From positions 6,138,859 through 6,202,858 of the forward strand of contig NZ_CP036298.1 of the NCBI RefSeq assembly GCF_007752135.1: a DNA stretch of 64,000 bases, in the 5' to 3' direction. The notes beneath the pieces are model-generated. The model ran no database searches. It worked only from the letters and a program-made list of their open reading frames with translations, and was not told the origin of the DNA. This stretch comes from Aureliella helgolandensis. Lineage in GTDB: Bacteria; Planctomycetota; Planctomycetia; Pirellulales; Pirellulaceae. Made by a program: the position numbers and the translations under genes. Below are positions 36,992-45,125 of this stretch, one piece after another. Within the stretch, counting starts at the first letter, position 1, and the number at the start of each line of letters is the position of its first letter.

Positions 36992-38470
36992 ATGCGATAC
37001 CTACTGGCTATTCTTTCGCTGCTTGCCTCGCCACTCACACTGCTATGCCATACCGCTATCGGAGCGGATGACGAGGTGGTTCACATTGGTAACCGTCGTG
37101 AACTGCTTGTCGATCATCACCTGATAGAAGAACTCGATCATGTTCGACTGGTTCTCAACCGACCGCGTGATGAAGGCGTAGCGTTGAAGTTTGACAATCC
37201 CTGGGAGGGGCCGTTCTGTGGCTACTGCACCGTGATCAAGGATGGCGATCAGTATCGCGCTTACTATCGCGGTAGGCCCGAAGCGGGAGCGGACGGGGAT
37301 CCAGGCGAAGTGTATTGCTGTGCCGAGTCCGAAGACGGTATCGTATGGACCAAACCGGAACTCGAACTTTTCACTGTGCGAGGCCACTCGAAGAACAACA
37401 TTATCCTTGCCGAAGCAGCACCGGTGACTCACAATTTCAGTCCAATGCTCGATACTCGCCCAGGAGTCCCGGCAGACGAGCGATACAAGGCGATCGGAGG
37501 CACCATGACCAGCGGTCTGATTGCCATGATCTCAGCCGACGGAATTCATTGGAAGAAGCTCCGCGATGAACCTGTCATTGCCACCACGATGGTTCCCTAC
37601 AAATACATGTTTGATTCCCAAAATCTGGCCTTCTGGTCTACCCACGAGAATAAGTACATCTGCTACTTTCGGGTTTTTGAAGACGGCATCCGTCGTATCT
37701 GCCGCTCCACCAGCGATGACTTTCTTCAATGGTCCGAGCCAGTTTTGATGGAGTACCGCAATCCAACCAGCGAGCCCCCGATCGAGCAGCTCTACACGAA
37801 TCAGACACATCCCTATTTCCGCGCCCCGCATCTCTATGTCTCCATCGCCGCAAGGTTCATGCCAGGACGTCAGGTGCTCACAGAGGCCCAGGCCAATGCG
37901 ATCGACGTCTCTCCTCAATATTTCCGGGACACCTCGGATGCCATATTGATGACCTCTCGAGGTGGTAAGTTCTACGACCGAACGTTTTTGGGTGGCTTCG
38001 TGCGGCCCGGTATTGGAGCACGCAACTGGGTATCGCGAACGAACTACCCCGCTCTGAATATTGTGCAAACGGGTCCCACCGAAATGTCCGTCTATCTGAA
38101 CCAGGACTACGCTCAACCGACGTCTCACCTACGAAGATACTCCATGCGTTTGGATGGATTTGCATCGGCTCAGGCACCTCATTCTGGCGGGGAACTGTTG
38201 ACCAAACCGTTGACGTTCACTGGGCGTGAATTGGCCATTAACTTTGGAACTTCAGCGGCAGGCGGCATTCGTGTTGAAATTCAGGATCCAGCCGGAAACC
38301 CGCTTCCAGGGTTCTCCCTCGACGAAGCCACTGAGCAGATTGGCAATGAGATCAAACGCGTGGTTACGTGGAAGTCAGGCAGCGATGTTGCCTCGCTCTC
38401 AGGAAAGCCTGTTCGCTTGCGATTTGTCATGAAAGACGCTGATCTCTACGCCTTTAAGTTTGATGACTAG
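36992..38470 (+). CDS. Exported beta-propeller glycosidase-like protein, paralogue of the upstream one
   Basis: A 492-residue protein with a signal peptide (first about 25 residues). Blade motifs are GYCTVIKDGDQYRAYYRG, CCAESEDGIVWTKPELELF, MISADGIHWKKLRDEP, WSTHENKYICYFRVFEDGIR and STSDDFLQWSEPVLMEY. The C-terminal 100 residues (LTKPLTFTGRELAINFGTSA) form a beta-sandwich also seen at the end of related planctomycete proteins. It shares fold and motif order with the 32603-34177 protein, including the LFxxxGHSKNNI / ELNGNKKNNI segment. It is probably a polysaccharide hydrolase; the substrate is unknown. It starts 263 bp after the peptidase-esterase gene. Confidence 0.78.
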   Translation: MRYLLAILSLLASPLTLLCHTAIGADDEVVHIGNRRELLVDHHLIEELDHVRLVLNRPRDEGVALKFDNPWEGPFCGYCTVIKDGDQYRAYYRGRPEAGADGDPGEVYCCAESEDGIVWTKPELELFTVRGHSKNNIILAEAAPVTHNFSPMLDTRPGVPADERYKAIGGTMTSGLIAMISADGIHWKKLRDEPVIATTMVPYKYMFDSQNLAFWSTHENKYICYFRVFEDGIRRICRSTSDDFLQWSEPVLMEYRNPTSEPPIEQLYTNQTHPYFRAPHLYVSIAARFMPGRQVLTEAQANAIDVSPQYFRDTSDAILMTSRGGKFYDRTFLGGFVRPGIGARNWVSRTNYPALNIVQTGPTEMSVYLNQDYAQPTSHLRRYSMRLDGFASAQAPHSGGELLTKPLTFTGRELAINFGTSAAGGIRVEIQDPAGNPLPGFSLDEATEQIGNEIKRVVTWKSGSDVASLSGKPVRLRFVMKDADLYAFKFDD

Positions 38471-38583
38471 CGCCGGGGAATTGCCTCTCATTCAGCGAGA
38501 CTGCAGGGCCACAAGCGATTTTCCAGGTGAATTCGCAGTTCTCCAAGCATCCCGCCGACTCGTTGCCGCAGGCCTGGCTTCGG

Positions 38584-39081
38584 TCACACCTGCTTGAATC
38601 GATATGCACCTTCCGGCAAACAGATGCTGGGGTTTGCACGTGCCAGAGCTGTGTAGAGCTTGCGGCGATTGTAGTTGTAATTTTGTAGGATCTGGATCTT
38701 CTCACCCGACATCATGGACATGATGATCGTGTTGCGATGAATGTGCTTTTGGTGAATCTGCCTGATCTTTTCAATTTCGCGGACCGGGACCGAGAACGAA
38801 GTACTCTTAAAAAGAGGATCGACAATTTCAAAGCGGTCGGCGTCAACCGAAATCCTGAAAGTTCCATTTTGCACCCAGAAGAGAATGGCCACCAGGAACA
38901 GGCAGAACTCAACCACCGGAACGGCGATATTCAACCAATAGATTAATTGTGCGCCCGCCTCAGTTGGCTCAATCAACTTTCGGGCCGCAACATACATTGC
39001 TAGCAGTATGGCCATGTTGAGTAGCAGAAGCATGGCAGTTCTTCGCTGCGTTTTTTCGTAGAGATAATAATGAGTAGTCAT
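38584..39081 (-). CDS. Two-helix membrane protein with PH-like C-terminal part
   Basis: A 165-residue protein. Two membrane helices are seen (about 16-34 MLLLLNMAILLAMYVAARK, and 48-71 ending FLVAILFWVQNG). The cytoplasmic tail alternates beta strands (FRISVDADRFEIVDPLF, TSFSVPVREIEKIRQIH, GEKIQILQNYNYNRRKLY), as in bacterial PH-domain-like proteins. No specific function can be given. It is convergent with the preceding propeller gene and followed on its own upstream side by a 500-bp gap. Confidence 0.6.
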   Translation of the reverse strand: MTTHYYLYEKTQRRTAMLLLLNMAILLAMYVAARKLIEPTEAGAQLIYWLNIAVPVVEFCLFLVAILFWVQNGTFRISVDADRFEIVDPLFKSTSFSVPVREIEKIRQIHQKHIHRNTIIMSMMSGEKIQILQNYNYNRRKLYTALARANPSICLPEGAYRFKQV

Positions 39082-39597
39082 AGGGGAAATAGTCGCTTAC
39101 GGGGCAGCGTGTTTCATCATCGTTCGCATTTCAATAATCATTGATCGACTCCGCCGGACGTCTGCTGGACGATCTCCCAGTAAACAATCGGTCAATTTCA
39201 TTGTCGTCCGATTCCAGTCCAGTCCATAAGCTCTCAAGTCAACGAAATCGACAAAGTCAGACTGTGCGTCGCACGCGGACCTGCGAAACCCTAGGCTGGA
39301 TTTTGGACAAATAGCAGTTTTGCGTGAGTATCGCGCTAGTAGTTCATCGGATTTCAGTTGACGTCGATCGCTTTAAAATTGGTGAATTGCTATTGGCTGC
39401 GTCGCACAAAGAACGACAATTGCGACCAATGCCCACAGGATGCGAGTCCAATTGGACCGCGTGGTAGCAACCTGGTCAGATCCTACTGGATCCATTTTGA
39501 CACGGACCGAGTTTTATTGCGAGAATCCATTCTCTCACTCTTCAGTTTACCAATCCTCTTTCTCATTCAAGAAATCCCAGAATGATAGAACGAAAAA
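39082..39597. other. Intergenic, no gene seen
   Basis: About 515 bp between two divergent genes. A 75-codon plus frame (39358-39585) has no family resemblance, and I do not call it. Promoters for both neighbours should be here; none is clear. Confidence 0.35.
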
Positions 39598-40263
39598 GTG
39601 CGGCCCATAATGCTTGAAGCAGCAGTGTTTGACATGGACGGATTGATGATCGATTCACAACCGTATTGGCAGACGGCCCAACTAGAAATCCTCTCGACGC
39701 TGGGCGTTCCGATCACGCGTCAGGACACGCTCCAAACGACTGGCATGCGCGTCGATGAGATCGTTCAGTTGTGCTATGACACATCTCCGTGGGATTCAGT
39801 AAGTCGCGAAGAAGTCTGCCAAGCGATCGTCGATCGTGTGATTGAATTGGTGAACCAACACAAACCCGCGATGCCCGGCCTAGAGCACGCAATTGAGGTT
39901 TTCCGCAAACGAGGAGTGAGACTCGCAATCGCCTCTTCTTCTCCCTTAAGTCTGATCACGGCAACCATTGAAGCGTTGAAGCTAGACGGTGTTTTCGAAG
40001 TAAAAATGTCGGGCGCAGAGCTTCCCTATGCCAAACCGCATCCCGCAGTCTACCTGAACGTCTGCAATGCTCTAGGCGTCCAGCCAACGAGGGCGGTTGC
40101 TCTCGAAGATTCCTTCATTGGCCTACTAGCCGCCAAATCGGCTCAGATGAAGACAATCGTGATTCCGGAATCGACGGTCGCCAATGACCAACGATTTCTT
40201 ATAGCAGACCGTCAGCTCAACTCGTTGCAAGAGATCTCTGACCAGCTGCTCGAGTCACTTTGA
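39598..40263 (+). CDS. hxpB: HAD-family sugar/hexitol phosphatase, HxpB-like
   Basis: A 221-residue HAD hydrolase. Motif I is AAVFDMDGLMIDSQPYW (nucleophile and acid Asp), motif II is LAIASSSP, the motif III Lys is in LPYAKPHPAVYL, and motif IV is VALEDSFIGLLAAKSAQM. The alpha-helical cap lies at about 20-95. The sequence lines up well from memory with E. coli HxpB (YniC), including LVPAxxxxNDQRFLIAD-like spacing near the C-terminus, so dephosphorylation of hexitol or 2-deoxyhexose phosphates is likely. The start is GTG 39598 or ATG 39610; neither has a strong Shine-Dalgarno. It appears monocistronic. Confidence 0.82.
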   Translation: MRPIMLEAAVFDMDGLMIDSQPYWQTAQLEILSTLGVPITRQDTLQTTGMRVDEIVQLCYDTSPWDSVSREEVCQAIVDRVIELVNQHKPAMPGLEHAIEVFRKRGVRLAIASSSPLSLITATIEALKLDGVFEVKMSGAELPYAKPHPAVYLNVCNALGVQPTRAVALEDSFIGLLAAKSAQMKTIVIPESTVANDQRFLIADRQLNSLQEISDQLLESL

Positions 40264-40502
40264 GCCCTACAGTTCATTCATCCGCTTGCACCACTTACCC
40301 AAATATTTAGCGTTGCGATTCCCGCTCTACTCCTCCAAGCGAACGTCCTGCTGGATCCGAAACGGGGTTGAAACGAGTGGTGTTCAGGCGAGGGTGCAAT
40401 TCAGGTGTGCCGGGTCTGTGGCTAGCTGCCCAGCGGCTCACGAAGTCAATGGCCTGCGGAGTTCTTAATAAGGAGCGAGGAAGGCAAACTTGAAAACGGG
40501 AA

Positions 40503-40922
40503 TCAGAGGTGAAACGCTCCGACCCGCTCGGGTTGGAAAGAGAGTTTGTCGATACGCTTCCGAGACTCACGATCCAATACATGAACCGTGACTGCTTCAC
40601 CAACTCTGCGGCCTAGGATCTCCACTCCCAATGGAGAAAGAATCGAGAGTTTCCCTTCGGCGATGCATGCCTCCTCTGGATAAACGAGCGTGTAGACATC
40701 GGTTTCGCTGCGATCAAGATCGTGCACGTAGACTGTTGAATTCATCGTCACCACATCGGGCAGCATGTCCGGCGATTCGACTACGGTTGCCCGCTGCAAG
40801 TTCTCACGAAGCTCCCTCAAATGGGCGCGCTGCCCAACGATGGCAAGCGTAAGCTCACTGTCAAGTATCTCGGTGAGTCGGTGCAGGTCAGTGCGTGTAA
40901 TCGTAATCATTCTTGCAGACAT
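40503..40922 (-). CDS. rnk: Rnk-like GreA/GreB C-terminal domain protein
   Basis: A 139-residue protein from ATG 40922; a longer frame to 41015 adds unrelated residues. It has a short N-terminal helical part (about 8-45) and the GreA/GreB-type FKBP-like C-terminal domain: PDVVTMNSTVYVHDL, DVYTLVYPEEA, LSILSPLGVEILGRRVGEAV. That is the layout of Rnk, the regulator of nucleoside diphosphate kinase, which binds RNA polymerase. It lacks the long Gre coiled coil, so transcript cleavage is unlikely. The symbol follows this likeness. Confidence 0.78.
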   Translation of the reverse strand: MSARMITITRTDLHRLTEILDSELTLAIVGQRAHLRELRENLQRATVVESPDMLPDVVTMNSTVYVHDLDRSETDVYTLVYPEEACIAEGKLSILSPLGVEILGRRVGEAVTVHVLDRESRKRIDKLSFQPERVGAFHL

Positions 40923-41015
40923 GGCTCTGCTCCGGTGAATTTGAGGGTGATATCCGTGATTTACGTTCCGCGAGCGCTCCCGCGTGGACGCTGCGAACAA
41001 ATCCATTTCCGTCAA

Positions 41016-41390
41016 TGTGATTTAGCGTGGGCGACGGACCACTTCAGAGGCAGCCCCATTCCTGCGCCGGCTTAACCGTCACGCAGATCGCTCCAGCTTA
41101 GAAATCGAGACGTCGACACGGGACGCTTTAGCGACACCAACTCGTGATCGATTTTCATTTCAGACCAGTACCGAAGCGTGCACGCTACGGCGCGAAAATC
41201 CAGCCAGCGCAGCTCGATGTAACTGGAAGAGCGAATCGCGAGTTTCAGAGCTTCGCCGTTACAGGGCTGAAGCCACAGAAAGATGCATCAAAATCACTCC
41301 AGAAACGTTGTAAGCAGAAAAGAGTAGGGTGTTGGGGCAGCCAGTCAAAATCCCCCCGTGTTAGCAGACGAAAACATTGGCGCCGCTGAG
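41016..41390. other. Intergenic, no gene seen
   Basis: 375 bp with no convincing coding frame, RNA or repeat. A short stretch TAGGGTGTTGGG near 41325 recurs near 60989 next to the duplicated block. Confidence 0.35.
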
Positions 41391-41537
41391 CTATCCACTC
41401 AGTGAGCGAAGCATAATTGCAACCACGAATAGCAAGAGCAGCACGATTTGGCCAAGCAACATGGCTGCTGGCGAATGGCCGTCACTCGACACATCGAGTT
41501 CTAGATTGCCTACTGTTTTGTATTCCGGATTTCGCAT
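41391..41537 (-). CDS. 48-residue single-pass membrane protein (copy 1)
   Basis: ATG 41537 to TAG 41391 encodes a 48-residue protein: polar N-terminus MRNPEYKTVGNLELDVSSDG, then HSPAAMLLGQ and a membrane helix (about 30-44) ending MLRSLSG. A second copy of identical length at 60619-60765 differs at about 17 positions, mostly conservative in the C-terminal half, with HSPAAMLLGQ unchanged. Retention of frame and length despite divergence argues for a real gene. No family is recognised. It is divergent from the DHODH-like gene, with a perfect palindrome in the space between. Confidence 0.65.
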   Translation of the reverse strand: MRNPEYKTVGNLELDVSSDGHSPAAMLLGQIVLLLLFVVAIMLRSLSG

Positions 41538-41727
41538 CAACACGATAGACGGTCCTTAGAAAAGACGAAGAGTGAACGCATCCGTGGCCTGCAGATGAAC
41601 GCAATGCAACAACCATGCCACGAGCATCGGCAGACACCAAGCTCCCTTGTTTCCTGGGCAATTTCTCGCAAACTCAACGGTCGGAGCCCCTGAGAAGCAA
41701 ATTGGCTGCCGTCAACTAGCGAAGATT

Positions 41728-41747
41728 GCGTCAACCTAGGTTGACGC
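41728..41747. promoter_or_regulatory. Perfect 20-bp palindrome, candidate operator
   Basis: GCGTCAACCTAGGTTGACGC is perfectly palindromic. A third GTCAAC half-site lies about 17 bp upstream. The same layout, with both 8-bp arms conserved and only the central four bases changed, occurs at 60959-60978 in the duplicated block. Position between two divergent genes suggests a shared operator. Confidence 0.55.
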
Positions 41748-42041
41748 TGGTGACAAGCATGACGCCGCTGTGGGGGCAGGTCTTTCCCGGCTTTCTGAAC
41801 AGGCTGTCCCAATTAAGGGCGTCTCTAGTTTTGCGCACAGGTTGTGCCCCGAATGGCCCTGTAGCGGGAACCACCGGTCTTTGCTCACGCTGTGGGTTCT
41901 ATTTCAACAAGCTTCTTCAGCAGGTACAAGTTCTTGACGGCAGCCATTGCCAATAGCGTGGCGATGCCTCAGCCGCCGGTATCGCAATTGCTCTAATCAA
42001 CAAGACGATTCCCACAACCCGCCTCTGGAGGAGTGCTTCCC

Positions 42042-43130
42042 ATGTCATTCGATCTCTCGACCAATTACGGCGGGCTGCAGCTACGCTCGCCAATCATCGT
42101 CGGTTCTTGCCCGATGACAGCCAGTGTGCAAAACAGGATCGCCATGGAAAGCGCTGGGGCGGGAGCTGTCGTCCTGCCTTCGTTGTTCGAGGAGCACGTT
42201 ATCGCGTGGAAATTAAGGAACGGAGGCAATGCAAGCGAGCGTGAGCAACGATTGATTGACCGAGTCAACCGCCTCACGCAGGACACACTAGTCCCCGACG
42301 TGGAGACGTATTTGTCCGTGTTGGACCGAGCGCACGTGCAATGCTCTATTCCGGTGATTGCCAGCTTAAACGGAGAGAGTGCGGGCGATTGGCTCGACTT
42401 TGCAGGAGAATTGCAATCTGCTGGAGCGAAAGCCATTGAATTGAACATTCATCATCGACCAGTCGGTCTCCACGATACTCCTCGCGACTTGGAAAACCAA
42501 GTCATCGAGGTCGTACGAATGATGCGTGAATCGATCTCGGTCCCACTTTTTTTGAAACTTCATCGGGAATACACCAGCGTCGCCCACTTAGCACGACGTC
42601 TCGTCTCAGGCGTGCAAGGGTTGGTGCTCTATGCTCGAGATCCTGAAATCGACATATCTTTGTACGACTGTCAACTCAAATCCAACTGGGGACTGACGGC
42701 GCCCGGTTCGATCTCACCGACCCTCCAAGCCCTGATGAGTGTCTACGGGCACTGCCCGTCCATGCCGTTAGCGGGCAATGGAGGAATTGCACAGCCTGAG
42801 GACGTGATCAAAATTCTGCTGGCGGGAGCCGACGCAGCCATGATCGTTTCGGCAATCTACCGCCAGGGCCCAGACGTGATCCGTACAATGCTCGACGGAC
42901 TGGTTCAATACATGGAAAGCAACCGACTAGGTTCGCTGAACGCCTTGCGGGCCCGTCGTCCCCTCGAATTTGCTAGCGATGAAGAGCGGCTAACACTGAT
43001 ACGCGGACTCACTTCGAATGCTGGTGCTAGCAGAATCAATTCCTATGAGAACATCATGGAATCCGACCGTTGGGGCCATCTCGTCCGCAGCTCGCCTCTA
43101 AACATTGGCGGGAATAGTCCCACGGAATAA
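42042..43130 (+). CDS. Dihydroorotate-dehydrogenase-like flavoprotein
   Basis: A 362-residue TIM-barrel protein of the DHODH-like group: MSFDLSTNYGGLQLRSPIIV at the start, then AGAGAVVLPSLFEEHVIAW, IPVIASLNGESAGDWLDFA, AIELNIHH, VPLFLKLHREYT, and the phosphate/FMN-binding LAGNGGIAQPEDVIKILLAGADAAMIVSA. Related proteins annotated as dihydroorotate dehydrogenase-like occur beside PFOR-type genes in many bacteria; true pyrD function is uncertain. The start is ATG 42042 with GGAGGA 10 nt upstream; a GTG at 42033 overlaps that Shine-Dalgarno. A degraded partial copy lies at about 61150-61655. Confidence 0.85.
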   Translation: MSFDLSTNYGGLQLRSPIIVGSCPMTASVQNRIAMESAGAGAVVLPSLFEEHVIAWKLRNGGNASEREQRLIDRVNRLTQDTLVPDVETYLSVLDRAHVQCSIPVIASLNGESAGDWLDFAGELQSAGAKAIELNIHHRPVGLHDTPRDLENQVIEVVRMMRESISVPLFLKLHREYTSVAHLARRLVSGVQGLVLYARDPEIDISLYDCQLKSNWGLTAPGSISPTLQALMSVYGHCPSMPLAGNGGIAQPEDVIKILLAGADAAMIVSAIYRQGPDVIRTMLDGLVQYMESNRLGSLNALRARRPLEFASDEERLTLIRGLTSNAGASRINSYENIMESDRWGHLVRSSPLNIGGNSPTE

Positions 43131-43170
43131 TGCAGGTCGGTCACCGGACGTGCCCCTCAGCGGAACGAAA

Positions 43171-43288
43171 CTTAGGACCTTCGGAACAATAAGTGTCGCC
43201 AGATCGCTCCGCCGATCGGCATTTTCCCGAACGAACCGGCGGAGCGGTTCGGCGACGATCCGCCAATAATTGTTCCGACGGTCCTTAG
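43171..43288. repeat. 118-bp inverted-repeat element
   Basis: Arms CTTAGGACCTTCGGAACAAT (43171 on) and the reverse complement of the right end (CTAAGGACCGTCGGAACAAT) match at about 18 of 20 positions. Inner parts also pair (GATCGCTCCGCCG... with CGGCGGAGCGGTTC). The whole can fold as one long hairpin. Probably a MITE-like or REP-like element; no second copy was found in the window. Confidence 0.6.
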
Positions 43289-43536
43289 TCAACTCTGCGC
43301 CGGCTCCCCCCAGGAACTTAATTCGCGCGGCAATTCGCCAATTGCTTGAACCCTTGCGAGGAGGGTACTAATACACGAATCCTGGAGAAACGCCTGCCCT
43401 CAGCAAGCGATTTCCGGGGAGCTTTTCGTTGCGTGGGGCAGGGTAGGCCTCCTAATGTGCAGCGTGGTTACCTCCGGCGCTACCACTGTTGCCTGCGGGT
43501 AACTCAACACCCTCCCAGGCCGACTCTCTAACAGCC

Positions 43537-44175
43537 CTATCCCTGTGGTTTGGCTCGGCGATTGTGCCGTTGGGCTTCGAGCGCGCCATGCAGATCCCAA
43601 GTCTCGCCTGCATCGCTGGAGATGCCGACTCCCTGGAGCTGCTTTTCCCGAGCGAACCAGCTTCCGATCGGCTCGCTGGCATGCGTGACGGACATGAGCC
43701 ATGCTCCGCTGGAAAGCACGGTCGGCTTGTTCATGCGGAAGGCATACGGGCACTGGAGGTCAATTCGGAACTCTGCGCCAAAGAGCGGCACCTTGGCATC
43801 GGGATCATCGCACACTCGTGCCCACACATCGTGCTGGGCGGTCTCCGGGTTGCCACGATTAAAGATGTACCACAGGCGACCTTTCGGATCGATCCAGAGC
43901 GTAGGATCGAAGCACCGCGTACCGCGTTTCGGTTCGGCCATGACTTCTGGCGCGTTGAAGGATTTTGCCTGATCGTCACTGTAGCACAGCAGCACCGTGT
44001 TCTCAGGCGATGGTTCTTTGGGGCCCTCTGTAAACCAGGACACGAACACACGGCCCTTTGCCGTACGCTCAAGTCCCGGTATCCCCTGCCAAGTGCGTCC
44101 CGTAATCACCGAATGAACTTCGGTCTCGGCGTGCAACGGAACCGCCACAACTAAGAGAAGAACGGGAAACAACAT
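43537..44175 (-). pseudogene. Truncated sialidase/BNR-repeat exo-glycosidase-like gene
   Basis: A 212-residue product with a signal peptide (MLFPVLLLVVAVPLHA) and sialidase-type segments: GRVFVSWFTEGPKEPSPENT, CYSDDQAKSF, FDPTLWIDPKGRLWYIFNRG, and an Asp-box-like GISSDAGETWDLHGAL. Family members continue for another 150-180 residues to complete the six-bladed propeller. Here the sequence loses similarity after HGALEA and meets a stop. It is most likely a decayed gene. The 43289-43536 interval shows no remainder of the propeller. Confidence 0.65.
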
Positions 44176-45125
44176 CCGTTACATAGTAGCGAGAATTTCA
44201 AGCATGACTCAATGACTGTTTGTAGAAACGCCTAACGACGGGCATTCCCCGGTTGTCAGGTTTGATATGTTAATCCCCCGGACGACCTCGGCGACTCCGC
44301 AAGCATGCGTTCAGCTTTCTTGCAGCGAACCGATTCTAGAATTCGATCGCCACGTTTAGTTTATCAGAACGAAAATACTGGTTGCAATTGTTTAAGCGAT
44401 GCCTGGATAGAGGCTGTGCAGAGTGAATTTACATGTGATAGGCGCGAATTGCGGTCGGGGCAGACAGAGGCATGGGAGCGTCTCAGAGACAGGAAGCCTG
44501 CGTGAATGCGAGGGGAAATTGGTGTCGTTGATGAGCTCGAGGAATGGAAACTTACGAAGCAGGGGGCGTCAGCGGATTAGGAACAGCCCGTAGTAGATCG
44601 TCGTACTGCGTTAGACTTCGAGCACCTGTTTCCAACTTGGCCGGTGTGCCTTAGACGGTGTGCCTTACTCGTGCACTCCAAGGATATGTGCCATAAGCGG
44701 TGTTCCGCCTTAGAACGTCAAGGACTCGAACGACCTCTGGGACGCCTGCTCTTGCGGTTGCGAAAAGTGTGTCTGGACGTTCGCCGCTCTCTGGTGATGC
44801 CGGTTGGGACGAAGCAGCTGCACGTCCATACAACCTTGTATTCAATACTGCGAAAGCGGGGCCGCCCACGAAAGTTTACCCAGGCTGCCAATTCGGCTCC
44901 TGACCCTTTTTCTGTTCCCAACGCGTCATGCCACCACTCCCTACTCAAAACAGCTTGGCAACAATGCCGACTCGTCGCCCCCCCCACCTGATATGGTACG
45001 ATTCGAAAATGCGATAGGGAATCAAGGATTTAGCACGCAACTGATAGGTCGATAGCTCGACAATGGCACTGGTCGAGGTGCTACGACTTCCCAAAGACCG
45101 ATTCAATTTTAAGTGAGTTCACGGC
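44176..45125. other. Intergenic, no gene seen
   Basis: About 950 bp before the vgrG gene. Several short frames exist on both strands (for example around 44650-44990), but none resembles a protein family or has a good start. The region may hold the promoter of the effector cassette and old debris. No tRNA or other RNA gene is recognised. Confidence 0.4.

Noticed and set aside
43489-44154. 221-residue plus-strand frame
   Set aside because: It is antisense to the sialidase-like gene, whose signal peptide and Asp-box motifs are on the minus strand.
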